Shown: positions 23,349-31,932 of the stretch, piece by piece | How positions within the stretch are numbered: the first letter of the stretch is position 1 | Layout of the letters: each line of letters begins with the position of its first letter | DNA from: Massilia polaris | GTDB taxonomy: Bacteria > Pseudomonadota > Gammaproteobacteria > Burkholderiales > Burkholderiaceae_D | Reading direction: 5' to 3' | DNA: 64,000 bases | NCBI RefSeq assembly: GCF_012927275.1 | Contig: NZ_JABBGG010000004.1 | Coordinates: forward strand, 62,001-126,000 | Notes under the pieces: model-generated | The model's database searches: none | Seen by the model: only the letters and a program-made list of their open reading frames with translations | Told to the model about the DNA's origin: nothing | Program-made: the position numbers and the translations under genes

Positions 23349-24557
23349 TTGTTCGACCTGAAAAATACCCAACCCGAGACGGTAATCAAAGTAATCGGCG
23401 TCGGTGGTGCCGGCGGCAACGCCGTCAACCATATGGCGACCTCCGGACTGGCCGACATCGAATTTATCTGCGCTAATACGGACGCGCAGGCGCTGTCGAA
23501 TACCCGTACCGACAAGCGAATCCAGCTCGGTGAGAGCGGCCTGGGCGCCGGCAGCGACCCGGTTGTGGGCCGCGAAAGCGCGATTCGCGAACGCAGCGTC
23601 ATTGCCGACGCGCTCAAGGGCGCGCACATGGTGTTCCTTACCGCGGGCATGGGCGGCGGCACCGGCACCGGCGCCGCTCCCGTGGTCGCCGAAGTGGCGC
23701 GCGAGATGGGCATCCTGACGGTCGGCGTAGTGTCGAAGCCCTTCGAATTCGAAGGCGCGCGGCGCATGCGCGTGGCCGAAGAGGGCATCGCGATGCTGGC
23801 GAAAAGCGTCGACTCGCTCGTCATCGTCCTCAATAGCCGCCTCGAGGAAGTGCTGGGCGACGATATCACGCAAAAGCAAGCGTTCGCCGCTGCCGACGAG
23901 GTGTTGAGCAAGGCGGTTTCCGGCATCGCGGAGATCATCGCCGTGCCCGGTATGATCAACGTCGACTTCGAGGACGTCCGCACGGTGATGCGCCAGACCG
24001 GCACGGCGATGATGGGCTCGGCCCAACACTCCGGCGACGACCGCGCCGTCAGGGCGGCCGAAGAGGCAATCTCCTGTCCGCTGCTCGATGGCTCAAACCT
24101 GCATGCCGCGCGAGGACTGCTGGTCAACATCGCGGCATCGGAGGAAACGCTGAAACTGCGCGAAACCAAGCTGGTGATGAACGTGATCTGCGCGCAGACC
24201 AGCGACGAGGCCATCATCAAATTCGGCGCGGTCTTCGACGATACGCTGGGCGACGCCATGCGTGTGACCGTTGTCGCCACCGGCTTGAACCGGCCCGGCA
24301 CCGTCTCAACCGGCTCGGCGCAATCGCCGATGTCGCGCTCGGCGCCAGCTGGCTCGCCAAACCAGCTTCGCGGCGGCGGGCTGCGGGAGACGCAAGCGCA
24401 GTCCGTCCGGCGCCAGACCGCTTTCCAGGCGGCCGTCCAGGCGGCATCGGCCCAGCAGGCGCTGCGGGCGGGGATGACACCGCGCCAGCCTGCCTCGAAC
24501 GCCAGCGAGGATGCCCACCGGGTGCTGACGGCGGACACGAGAGGGCAGGGGGCGTGA
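23349..24557 (+). CDS. FtsZ paralogue lacking the canonical C-terminal peptide
   Basis: A 402-residue tubulin-family GTPase. The FtsZ core is intact: VIKVIGVGGAGGNAVNHM, CANTDAQALS, the tubulin signature GGGTGTGAAPVVAEVA, and the T7-loop region NVDFEDVRTVM with its catalytic aspartates. The start is a TTG at 23349 (Leu-Phe-Asp-Leu, matching the MFxL start of FtsZ), supported by AAAAGGAG at 23336-23343. The tail after about residue 320 is Ala/Gln/Arg-rich and ends DTRGQGA, without the D-x-P-x-F-L-R type peptide that binds FtsA and ZipA. It is not in a dcw cluster, so it is almost surely a second copy beside the main ftsZ. Such a paralogue could co-assemble with or modulate FtsZ; its role is unknown. 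Confidence 0.87.
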   Translation: MFDLKNTQPETVIKVIGVGGAGGNAVNHMATSGLADIEFICANTDAQALSNTRTDKRIQLGESGLGAGSDPVVGRESAIRERSVIADALKGAHMVFLTAGMGGGTGTGAAPVVAEVAREMGILTVGVVSKPFEFEGARRMRVAEEGIAMLAKSVDSLVIVLNSRLEEVLGDDITQKQAFAAADEVLSKAVSGIAEIIAVPGMINVDFEDVRTVMRQTGTAMMGSAQHSGDDRAVRAAEEAISCPLLDGSNLHAARGLLVNIAASEETLKLRETKLVMNVICAQTSDEAIIKFGAVFDDTLGDAMRVTVVATGLNRPGTVSTGSAQSPMSRSAPAGSPNQLRGGGLRETQAQSVRRQTAFQAAVQAASAQQALRAGMTPRQPASNASEDAHRVLTADTRGQGA

Positions 24558-24674
24558 GGGCTTGTGCCGACGCGCGGAAACGCTCGGCCTGCCAACTGGC
24601 AGGCCTGAGTGCCGTGAGCGGCGAATCTGGCGCTGGCGATCGTTAATAGCTAACGAAAGAATCGCCAAACAAAA

Positions 24675-24702
24675 AAGGCCTGACTCTTGCGAGACAGGCC
24701 TT
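24675..24702. terminator. Bidirectional terminator between ftsZ paralogue and tRNA
   Basis: AAGGCCTG (24675-24682) and CAGGCCTT (24695-24702) form an 8-bp stem, extended inside by CTC/GAG around a short loop, with A-runs upstream. It lies downstream of the ftsZ-like gene on the plus strand and just downstream of the tRNA on the minus strand, so it can serve both. Confidence 0.75.
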
Positions 24703-24715
24703 GATTGCGTGTTCT

Positions 24716-24792
24716 TGGTGGTGATAGGTGGACTTGAACCACCGACCCCAGCATTATGAATGCTGTGCTCTAACCAACTGAGCTATATCACC
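24716..24792 (-). tRNA. tRNA-Met (CAT anticodon)
   Basis: The reverse strand folds as a complete 77-nt tRNA with encoded CCA. The acceptor stem is GGTGATA/TATCACC, the D-arm contains AGCTCAGTTGGTTAGAGC, the anticodon stem-loop CAGCA-TTCATAA-TGCTG places CAT as anticodon, and the T-arm has GGTTCAAGTCC. Elongator tRNA-Met is the most likely identity; a tRNA-Ile with lysidine-modified CAT cannot be fully excluded by eye. It is a single tRNA gene, not duplicated nearby. Confidence 0.93.
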
Positions 24793-24927
24793 CGACAGCC
24801 GAGCATTATCCAGACTTTCGTCCGGCCTGTCAAGGTTATGCCAAAAATCTGCATTGCGACCTGACTGCTGCGTTCCTGACGAGTGTTCCGTCCGGTCCGT
24901 TGGCCAGGTCGTTATTCTAGCAGATTA

Positions 24928-25701
24928 TTACTTGCTCTTGCGGCGGCGTGCGGCGCCCATGCCCAGCATCGCGAGGCCGAGCAGGGCCAGCGAACCCGGT
25001 TCCGGTATTGCATTGATGCTCAGGTTATCGACGGTGAGGACCTGGCCTTTGAGGTTGGCGGTACGGAAACCGATCGAGTCGAACGAGTACAGGCCGGACG
25101 CGCCTTTGGACAGCAGGTCAGGCGTGGTGAGCGAGTTCATTTCGTAGGCGGTCGGGTTGAGCCAGACGGCGAAGCGGTCATAGCTGCTGCCTTCCTGCGA
25201 CTTATACAGGTGGCCGTACATGCGATAGCTCTGGCCGGCGACGAGGTCGCTGTCGGTGACGAACGGGCCGCTGGAGCCGGCCGTGCGGGCGAACATATCG
25301 TTGGTGCAGGCGCCGCTGGCGTTGTCGCAATTCGACTTCAAGCCCATGTTCGGGCCGCCGATGGACGAACCGAACCACAAGCCGAGGAACACGTTGGTGC
25401 CGAGGGTGCCGGTGTACTGGAAAGTGAAGTCGACAATAACATCCGAAGACATTGCTTTATTCAGTTTGCGGGTCGCCGCGACGTTGGCGTCTTTGCGGAA
25501 CTCAAGCTTGCCATTGTTCACGACCGGCGCGTTGGCGCCAGTGAGACCGGATTGCCATGCGCCGTTCCATCCCTGGCCGCCAGCTTGATTGATGATCGTG
25601 CCATTCGTGCCGAACGAATCGGCTGCGGTAACGACAGTGGCGGAAGCGAAGCCGCAGGTGGCGATCAGGGATGCCGCGAGGGCCATTGAAAGAGATTTCA
25701 T
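24928..25701 (-). CDS. PEP-CTERM sorting domain protein
   Basis: A 257-residue exported protein with a signal peptide (MKSLSMALAASLIATCGFASA), a beta-rich Gly/Asn/Ser-rich body of about 205 residues with one pair of cysteines in NCDNASGACTND, and a classic C-terminal sorting signal: IPEPGSLALLGLAMLGMG followed by the basic tail AARRRKSK. It should be processed by the exosortase XrtA/EpsH and released or anchored with the exopolysaccharide. The body looks like a concanavalin-like or PEP-CTERM-specific sandwich, without recognisable catalytic residues. AGGAA about nine bases upstream supports the start. Single gene preceded by an AT-rich 180-base gap. Confidence 0.88.
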   Translation of the reverse strand: MKSLSMALAASLIATCGFASATVVTAADSFGTNGTIINQAGGQGWNGAWQSGLTGANAPVVNNGKLEFRKDANVAATRKLNKAMSSDVIVDFTFQYTGTLGTNVFLGLWFGSSIGGPNMGLKSNCDNASGACTNDMFARTAGSSGPFVTDSDLVAGQSYRMYGHLYKSQEGSSYDRFAVWLNPTAYEMNSLTTPDLLSKGASGLYSFDSIGFRTANLKGQVLTVDNLSINAIPEPGSLALLGLAMLGMGAARRRKSK

Positions 25702-25882
25702 TGGAACTATTTTCCTAAATTAAATAAAATTTATCAATAAGCAATAAGCGTGCCAAAAAGAAAATAGTGTTGATATTCAGGCAGTTGACAATATAGACCC
25801 GTGGCGGAGCAGCGCCACTGTAAAGTTTTTCGACATCTGGATGGGAGGCGGACGCGAGCGTGTCCGCCGGGAGAAAACGAAA

Positions 25883-26830
25883 TCAGGCCCGCGGACGGGT
25901 TGCCAGGACCGCGTGCAGGATGTCGGTGGCGACGTTCGGGCTGAGGCAATCGATGACGACACGAGCCGGCATCGAACGCAACCAGGTCAGCTGGCGCTTG
26001 GCGAGCTGCCGAGTCGCGATAATGCCGGTTTCGCGCAGTTCTGGGCGGCTGATGCGGCCGTCGAGATAATCCCAGGCCTGGCGGTAGCCGACGCAACGCA
26101 TCGAGGGCAGCGTGGGATCCAGGTCGCCGCGCGCGCGCAGGTGCGCCACTTCGGCCACCAGGCCCTCGTCATCGCGCTGGCCCAGCATCTGGTCGAAACG
26201 GGTGGCGATACGCGCGTGCAGGACCGCGCGGTCGGACGGCTCCAGCGCAAACGACAGCAGGTCGAACGGCAGCTCCGTCTTTTCGCGTTTGGCCAGCAGC
26301 TCGGACATCGGCCTGCCGCTCAGTTCAATGATCTCCAGCGCGCGGTTGATGCGCTGGGCGTCGTTGGGCGCGAGCCGGTCCGCGGTCGGCGGGTCGAGCG
26401 CGCGCAGCTTGTCGTGCATCGCGGGCCAGCCGATGCGGGCCGCTTCCAGCTCGATCCTCGCGCGGACCTCGGCATCGGCAGTCGGAAGGTCGTCGAGGCC
26501 GTCGGTGAGGCCTTTAAAGTACATCATCGTGCCGCCAACCAGCAGCGGAAGCTTGCCGCGCGCGCTGATGTCGGCCACCAGCCGGATCGTATCGTCGCGG
26601 AACTGGGCGACCGAATAGGCCTCGGTCGGGTCGATGATGTCGATCAGGTGGTGCGGCACGCTCGCCAGTTCGTCGGCCGTTGGCTTGGCGGTGCCGACAT
26701 CCATCCCGCGATAGACCAGTGCGGAATCGACCGAGATGATCTCGGCTGGTATCTCACGCGCGATCGCCAGCGCCGCCGCCGTCTTGCCGGATGCGGTGGG
26801 GCCCATGATGGCGACTGCCAGCGGCTTCAT
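25883..26830 (-). CDS. miaA: tRNA dimethylallyltransferase MiaA
   Basis: A 315-residue MiaA. The P-loop is [17 protein letters not shown], then [18 protein letters not shown] (substrate-binding Asp and Ser), [18 protein letters not shown] and [12 protein letters not shown]. It adds dimethylallyl to adenosine-37 of tRNAs reading UNN codons, in the cytoplasm. The ATG at 26830 overlaps the stop of the MFS gene (ATGA), and the family start [16 protein letters not shown] confirms it. It is the last gene of the mutL-MFS-miaA operon; mutL-miaA linkage is well known in proteobacteria. Confidence 0.95.
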   Translation of the reverse strand: MKPLAVAIMGPTASGKTAAALAIAREIPAEIISVDSALVYRGMDVGTAKPTADELASVPHHLIDIIDPTEAYSVAQFRDDTIRLVADISARGKLPLLVGGTMMYFKGLTDGLDDLPTADAEVRARIELEAARIGWPAMHDKLRALDPPTADRLAPNDAQRINRALEIIELSGRPMSELLAKREKTELPFDLLSFALEPSDRAVLHARIATRFDQMLGQRDDEGLVAEVAHLRARGDLDPTLPSMRCVGYRQAWDYLDGRISRPELRETGIIATRQLAKRQLTWLRSMPARVVIDCLSPNVATDILHAVLATRPRA

Positions 26831-28047
26831 GGCGCCTCCTTGTGCTCGACCAGCCGCACCGACGCGAAGATGCAGACGCCGAGTGCGCACGCGGTTGCGG
26901 CCAGCGGGAACAGGGTGCCGTCGAAGGTCGCACCGACGATGGTGCCGACGCCGAACGCGGCCAGCATGACGATCGCTCCCATCAGGCCAGCTGCGGTGCC
27001 GGCCTGCTGCGGGAATGGTGTCACGGAGCCCGATTGCGACACAGGGAAGTTAAGTCCGTGCGCGCCCATCGTCAGGAACATCGCAACGACCACCACCGAC
27101 CAGTGCGCGAACCCGAGCGCGACTGCGCCGAGGAACAGCGCGCCGGCCGCCAGCGACATCGTGCTGCCGATGCGCAGCGTGGCCGATGGGCCGAAGCGCG
27201 GCAGCAGGCGGCGGCACACGATGGTGCCGCACAGGTAGCCGGACACGCCGAACGCGAAGCAGTAGCCGAACAACTGGGTCGGCACGCCCAGTACGCGGAT
27301 CAGCACCAGCGACGAGCCGGAGATGAAGGCGAAGATCGAGCCATACGACAGCGCGCCAGGCAGCACGTGCGCCCAGAATGCGCGCGAGCCGAGCACGTGG
27401 CGGTAGTTCGCCATCAGGCCGCGCAGTTCGGTCGCGCGCGGATTCTTGTGCACGTTCGTTTCTGGCAGCCGCATGATGACGGCGCCGAGCACGATGGCCG
27501 ACAGGATCGACAGTGCGACGAATGCCGCGCGCCAGCCGAACGCCACTTGCAGGTAGGAGCCGAGGATAGGGCCGGTCAGCGGCGCCAGCGACAGCCAGCT
27601 GCTGGCGCGCGCGATGACCCTTGCGCTGTCGGCGGGAGCATAGGCGTCGCGCACGATCGCGCGGGCGATGATGATGGCGGAGCAGCAGCCGAGCGCCTGC
27701 ATGAAGCGCGCTGCCACCAGCACCTGGATGGTCTGCGCAGAAGCGCACAGCAGGCTGGCCGCGACGTAGAGCGCGAGACCCCACATCAGCACCGGACGGC
27801 GCCCGTAGCGGTCCGACAGCGGGCCGATGATCAGCTGCGCGCCGCCGAAGCCGATGACGAATACCGACAGCGTCAGCTGCACCGTGGAGGCAGGCACGCC
27901 GAAGACGGTGGCCAGGTTTGGCAGCGAGGCGAGGTACAGGTCCGTCGACAGCGGCTGCAGCATCATGAAGCCGATGATCAGCAGCAGGATCGGGGCGTGG
28001 CCGTACTCGGCGAGGGGGCGCGGTGCCGCGCTATGGTCCGACATCAT
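26827..28047 (-). CDS. Bcr/CflA family drug-resistance MFS transporter
   Basis: A 406-residue major facilitator with twelve predicted helices. The signature [13 protein letters not shown] in the loop after helix 2 and [16 protein letters not shown] at the start match the Bcr/CflA subfamily (14-type drug:proton antiporters such as Bcr). It would export drugs or small molecules with proton influx at the inner membrane. It sits between mutL and miaA with four-base overlaps on both sides, so it is transcribed with them. The ATG at 28047 is followed by a second ATG; either fits. An efflux pump inside mutL-miaA is a lineage-specific insertion rather than a functional partner, as far as can be judged. 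Confidence 0.9.
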   Translation of the reverse strand: MMSDHSAAPRPLAEYGHAPILLLIIGFMMLQPLSTDLYLASLPNLATVFGVPASTVQLTLSVFVIGFGGAQLIIGPLSDRYGRRPVLMWGLALYVAASLLCASAQTIQVLVAARFMQALGCCSAIIIARAIVRDAYAPADSARVIARASSWLSLAPLTGPILGSYLQVAFGWRAAFVALSILSAIVLGAVIMRLPETNVHKNPRATELRGLMANYRHVLGSRAFWAHVLPGALSYGSIFAFISGSSLVLIRVLGVPTQLFGYCFAFGVSGYLCGTIVCRRLLPRFGPSATLRIGSTMSLAAGALFLGAVALGFAHWSVVVVAMFLTMGAHGLNFPVSQSGSVTPFPQQAGTAAGLMGAIVMLAAFGVGTIVGATFDGTLFPLAATACALGVCIFASVRLVEHKEAP

Positions 28048-29912
28048 TGGCCGCGCAGGAAAAGCTTGTCGAGCGCGGAGATTTCGAGCTGTACCCAGGT
28101 CGGACGGCCGTGGTTGCACTGGTCGGCGCGTTCGGTGCTTTCCATCTGGCGCAGCAGCGCGTTCATCTCGGGCACGGTAAGGATGCGGTTGGCGCGCACC
28201 GCCGTGTGGCAGGCGAGGGTGCCGAGCAGTTCATTGCGGCGTTCGATCAGCACGCGCGAGCCGCCAAATTCGCGGACGTCGCGCAGCACGTCGCGCGCCA
28301 GCGTCTGGGCGTCGGCATTCTTCAGCAGCACAGGCACCGAGCGCACGGCCAGCGTGGTTGGCGACAGCGCGCCGATGTCGAAGCCAAGCTTGCGCAGCGT
28401 GTCCTGGTTCTCCTGCGCGGTTCCCACTTCGACCGCATCGGCGAAGAAGGTGACCGGAATCAGCAGCGCCTGCACCTGCATCTCCTGGCCGTCAACCTGT
28501 GCGTCGAGCGCGGTCTTGAGTTGTTCGTACAGGATGCGTTCGTGGGCAGCGTGCATATCGATCAGCACGAGGCCTTTGGTGTTCTGCGCCAGGATGTAGA
28601 TGCCGTGCAGCTGGGCCAGTGCGAAGCCGAGCGGGTATTCGTCGTTCGACATCGCCTGCGCCGACACCACCGGTTGCGGCATCTGGGTGATGGTTTGCGG
28701 CGCGGACGATGCGAACAGGGCGCCGTAGCTGTCGGCGGTTTGGGCGACGCCTGGCGTATCCCAGCGGCTGCCGGCGGGGTAGGGCGACGGCGAGAAGGTC
28801 GACATCTGCGCGCCGAACGAGGTCTGTTCGTGCTCGCGCCGCCATGTCGACGTGCCGCCGCCGATATCGCCGGCAGTCAGCGGGGCAGGGACGCTGCCGA
28901 ACGAGGTGGCGGAAGTTTGCGCCAGTGCGCGCTGCACCGCATGGAACACGAACTGGTGCACCGCGCGGCTGTCGCGGAAGCGCACTTCGATCTTGGACGG
29001 GTGGACGTTGACATCGACCAGAGCCGGGTCGAGGTCGAGCGCCAGCACGTACGACGGGAAGCGGTCGCCGTGCAGCACGTCCTGGTAGGCCGCGCGTACC
29101 GCGTGCACCAGCAGCTTGTCGCGCACGTAGCGGCCGTTCACATAGAAGAACTGGCCGTCGGCGCGCGCTTTCGAGGCGGTCGGCAGGCCCGCGTAGCCGT
29201 GAATGCGCAAGGGGCCGGCGGATTCGTCGATCGGCAAGCGCGCTGCGGCGAAGTCGTTGCCGAGGATATGGGCGCTGCGCCTGGCCATCTCGCACACGTT
29301 CCACTGGTCGATCGTGCGGCCGTTGTGCGACAGGGTGAACGACACGTCGGGCCGTGCCAGCGCGATGCGGCGCACGACTTCGGCGCAGTGGCCGTACTCG
29401 GTCTGCTCCGACTTCAGGAACTTGCGCCGTGCGGGCGTGTTGAAGTACAGGTCCTGCACGTCGATGGTGGTGCCGAGCGCGCCGGACGATGGGGCGACGG
29501 CGCCGAGGTGCGAGCCGACGATCTCCCACGCATGCGCGGCGTCGGCCGTGCGCGACGTGACGCTGACGGCGGCGACGGCGGCGATCGACGCCAGCGCCTC
29601 GCCGCGGAAGCCCAGCGTGTTGACGTTTTCGAGGTCGTGCAGCGACGAGATCTTGGACGTGGCGTGGCGCGCCAGCGCGAGCGGCAGCTGCTCGGGCGGT
29701 ATGCCGCGGCCGTTGTCGGTGATGGCGATGCGTTTGACGCCGCCTTCCTCCAGGCGCACGGTGATCTGGGTCGAGCCGGCGTCGAGTGCGTTCTCGAGCA
29801 GCTCCTTGACCACCGCGGACGGTCGCTCAACCACCTCGCCGGCGGCGATTTGGGAGATCAACTGGTCGGGGAGGGCCTGGATGGGGCGGTGTGCGGGAAT
29901 CGGGGCGTTCAT
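28044..29912 (-). CDS. mutL: DNA mismatch repair protein MutL
   Basis: A 622-residue MutL. The N-terminal GHKL ATPase is intact: LISQIAAGEVVERPSAVVKE, LDAGSTQITV, TDNGRGIPPEQLP, and TLGFRGEALASIAAVA. Then a low-complexity linker (about residues 340-430) and the C-terminal dimerisation domain. MutL links MutS mismatch recognition to strand incision. A DQHAxxE-type endonuclease motif reads here as DMHAAHERILYEQLK, the region that in nicking MutLs is DQHAAHERxxYE, so endonuclease activity is possible but uncertain. The start MNAPIPAHRPIQAL is the only ATG near the conserved core. TATAAT lies just seven bases before the ATG on this strand, with no Shine-Dalgarno between. Confidence 0.95.
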   Translation of the reverse strand: MNAPIPAHRPIQALPDQLISQIAAGEVVERPSAVVKELLENALDAGSTQITVRLEEGGVKRIAITDNGRGIPPEQLPLALARHATSKISSLHDLENVNTLGFRGEALASIAAVAAVSVTSRTADAAHAWEIVGSHLGAVAPSSGALGTTIDVQDLYFNTPARRKFLKSEQTEYGHCAEVVRRIALARPDVSFTLSHNGRTIDQWNVCEMARRSAHILGNDFAAARLPIDESAGPLRIHGYAGLPTASKARADGQFFYVNGRYVRDKLLVHAVRAAYQDVLHGDRFPSYVLALDLDPALVDVNVHPSKIEVRFRDSRAVHQFVFHAVQRALAQTSATSFGSVPAPLTAGDIGGGTSTWRREHEQTSFGAQMSTFSPSPYPAGSRWDTPGVAQTADSYGALFASSAPQTITQMPQPVVSAQAMSNDEYPLGFALAQLHGIYILAQNTKGLVLIDMHAAHERILYEQLKTALDAQVDGQEMQVQALLIPVTFFADAVEVGTAQENQDTLRKLGFDIGALSPTTLAVRSVPVLLKNADAQTLARDVLRDVREFGGSRVLIERRNELLGTLACHTAVRANRILTVPEMNALLRQMESTERADQCNHGRPTWVQLEISALDKLFLRGQ

Positions 29913-29930
29913 CGGGAAGATTATAGCTTG

Positions 29931-30054
29931 CGCGTGGGGGTCTGCGCGTGGGGGTCAGGTCTGGCATTCGGACACGGGCTGGGCTGTAGCGCACGCGCTA
30001 CAGCCCAGCCCGTGTCCGAATGCCAGACCTGACCCCCACGCGGACCCCCACGCG
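29931..30054. repeat. 124-bp near-perfect palindrome between ppi gene and mutL
   Basis: Inner arms 29945-29992 and 29995-30042 are perfectly complementary over 48 bp around a 2-base centre (AC). Outer arms 29931-29942 and 30043-30054 add 12 more perfect pairs, separated only by a 2-base bulge on the left. It begins 18 bases upstream of the mutL start codon and ends two bases before the cyclophilin stop codon. GGGGGTC occurs at the base of each arm pair, echoing the GGGGTC repeats elsewhere in the window. Confidence 0.9.
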
Positions 30055-30056
30055 AT

Positions 30057-30986
30057 TTACTTCACCTCGCGCACCGGGATCGGCACGTTGCACAGCTCGA
30101 CGTGGCCGGCTGCGACCTTGGTCCACGGGCCGCCGCGGTTGCGCTGGGCTTCTACCACTGCCTTATAAGTAGCGGTTTCAGTACGCATCACTTCAAACTT
30201 GCTGCGCTCCGCCTCCGGCACGTCGGCGGCGACCTTGAACGCGCCGATCGGCACGTTCAGTTCCGGCTTGTCGTAAAACCCCATCGCGCCGGCGCCGCGC
30301 GGGAGCGAGGCCAGCAGCGGCATGCCCGACACCACGCGGCCGACCACCGTGATATTCCGGTCGAGGTGGCGCGGCGCGTGCCCGGTGACGGCGTATAGCG
30401 ACGAGCCGCCGCCGCTGTCGGCATCGGTGTCGCGCCCGACCCCGACCATGCCGTAGCAGTGCGCCAGCCAGGCCTGCCCGGTCTTCGGATCGCGCGCCGA
30501 AGGGAAGCCGTTCGAGTGACCGACCTGCGGCGCATAGCCGTCGACGTCCGGCAGGCGCGTGAAGTGTTTGACGTTCTTCATCGGCGCCGTGAATTCGGCC
30601 TTCAGGGTCGCCTTGGCGGTCTTGAACGGACGCGGGTTCTTCTCGTCCGGGTCGCCCCACTGCGCCACCCAGTTGTCCTGCGAGCGGATCACGGCCAGGC
30701 CGTCGAAGTAATTGTCGCGCGCCAGCGCCTTGATGTTGGCGACGTGGTTGGGCGCGAAATCGGGCGCCAGTTCGATCACGACGCGGCCGCCCGGCAGGTC
30801 CATGTAGACCGTGTTGTCCGGTTCGAGCTGGCGCCAGTCCGATGGCTTCGATGCCTTGACCAGGTCGCCAACGGTCGGCTTTTCGGCCAGCGGCTTGGCG
30901 GCGTGGGCCGCCGGCAGTGTCAAAAAGGCCACGGCCGCGGCGCCGGCCAGCAGCCGTGCCTTGTTGTTCGGGTCAATCACGTGCAT
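30057..30986 (-). CDS. Periplasmic peptidyl-prolyl cis-trans isomerase, cyclophilin type
   Basis: A 309-residue exported cyclophilin. A signal peptide (about residues 1-29, cleaved after AHA) is followed by a spacer and a cyclophilin-fold domain recognisable from [51 protein letters not shown] and later [15 protein letters not shown]. It has a longer insertion than minimal PpiA ([17 protein letters not shown] and [20 protein letters not shown]). It would assist folding of periplasmic proteins. GGAGACAAGGG before the ATG supports the start. Upstream of mutL on the same strand but separated from it by the 124-bp palindrome. Confidence 0.88.
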   Translation of the reverse strand: MHVIDPNNKARLLAGAAAVAFLTLPAAHAAKPLAEKPTVGDLVKASKPSDWRQLEPDNTVYMDLPGGRVVIELAPDFAPNHVANIKALARDNYFDGLAVIRSQDNWVAQWGDPDEKNPRPFKTAKATLKAEFTAPMKNVKHFTRLPDVDGYAPQVGHSNGFPSARDPKTGQAWLAHCYGMVGVGRDTDADSGGGSSLYAVTGHAPRHLDRNITVVGRVVSGMPLLASLPRGAGAMGFYDKPELNVPIGAFKVAADVPEAERSKFEVMRTETATYKAVVEAQRNRGGPWTKVAAGHVELCNVPIPVREVK

Positions 30987-31175
30987 CCCTTGTCTCCTGT
31001 CGGATGTTATTTTTTTCGCCGCCCCTTGAGGCCAGCGCGTGCCGATTGTAATCTGGAATATGGACGACTAGGAAACTTCTGAGCCAGCTCAAGATTCTCC
31101 CGCAGTTGTTGGCATTTGGCCGGATTACGGGAAGCCGAGTGATGGTATGATGCGGCGCTACCTTTTAGGAAATTT

Positions 31176-31820
31176 ATGGACCTGATGCAGTTTCTCGACA
31201 TGATCCTCCATGTCGATAAAACCCTCGGCATGCTGCTCGCCGAGTACGGAATTTATGTTTACGCCGTCCTGTTCGCCATCGTCTTTTGCGAAACCGGGCT
31301 GGTTGTCCTGTTCTTCTTTCCTGGCGATACCCTGTTGTTCATTGCCGGCGCGTTCTGCGCCACCGGCGAGATGAACTACTGGCTGCTGATGGCGTTGCTG
31401 ATCACCGCCGCCGTCACGGGCAACACGCTGAACTACTGGATAGGCGAGAAGGTGGGCCAGCGCGTGTTCACCCACGATTACCGGTGGATCAACAAGGATG
31501 CGCTGCACAAGACGCACGACTTCTTCGAAAAGCACGGCGGCAAGACGATCATCCTGGCGCGCTTCGTGCCGGTGGTGCGTACCTTCGCGCCTTTCGTCGC
31601 CGGAGTGTCGGACATGACGCACACGCGCTTCCAGTTCTACAACTTCACCGGCGCCACGCTGTGGGTGGTCAGCCTGGTCACCGCCGGTTATCTGTTCGGT
31701 AACATCCCTGTCATCCGCGACAACCTGACCGCCATCGTGCTGGTCGGCGTCGGTGCTGCCATTGTCCCGCTCGCCCTCGGCGGCCTGTACAAGTTCGGCC
31801 GCAAAATGATGAGCCGTTGA
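31176..31820 (+). CDS. DedA family membrane protein
   Basis: A 214-residue DedA/VTT protein. It has the family's FCETGLVVLFFFPGDTLLFIAG in the first membrane region, GNTLNYWIGEKVGQRVF, and the conserved FFEKHGGKTIILARFVPVVRTFAPFVAGVSDM with the essential acidic and arginine residues. DedA proteins act in inner-membrane lipid (undecaprenyl phosphate) flipping and proton-motive homeostasis. AGGA eight bases upstream supports the ATG. The closest E. coli relatives in length and layout are YqjA and YghB. The single gene is followed by the carbonic anhydrase. Confidence 0.9.
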   Translation: MDLMQFLDMILHVDKTLGMLLAEYGIYVYAVLFAIVFCETGLVVLFFFPGDTLLFIAGAFCATGEMNYWLLMALLITAAVTGNTLNYWIGEKVGQRVFTHDYRWINKDALHKTHDFFEKHGGKTIILARFVPVVRTFAPFVAGVSDMTHTRFQFYNFTGATLWVVSLVTAGYLFGNIPVIRDNLTAIVLVGVGAAIVPLALGGLYKFGRKMMSR

Positions 31821-31932
31821 GGTATCGAAACGACACCGCGCGATTTTAATCGCGTGGTTGTTGCCCCTCGGACTCAAGTTTCCTGCGGTATGCGCCGATA
31901 AACCAGAATGTAAGCCTACTTTCTGGATTCTC

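Noticed and set aside
24716-24792. tRNA-Met as attachment site of the Hachiman island
   Set aside because: The tRNA is 2 kb beyond the island, past the ftsZ paralogue, its 3' end is not repeated on the other side, and no integrase gene is present. The ABC-ATPase repeat marks the boundary better.
28023-30032. 669-codon plus-strand frame across mutL
   Set aside because: Antisense shadow of mutL, running through the long palindrome; no domain.
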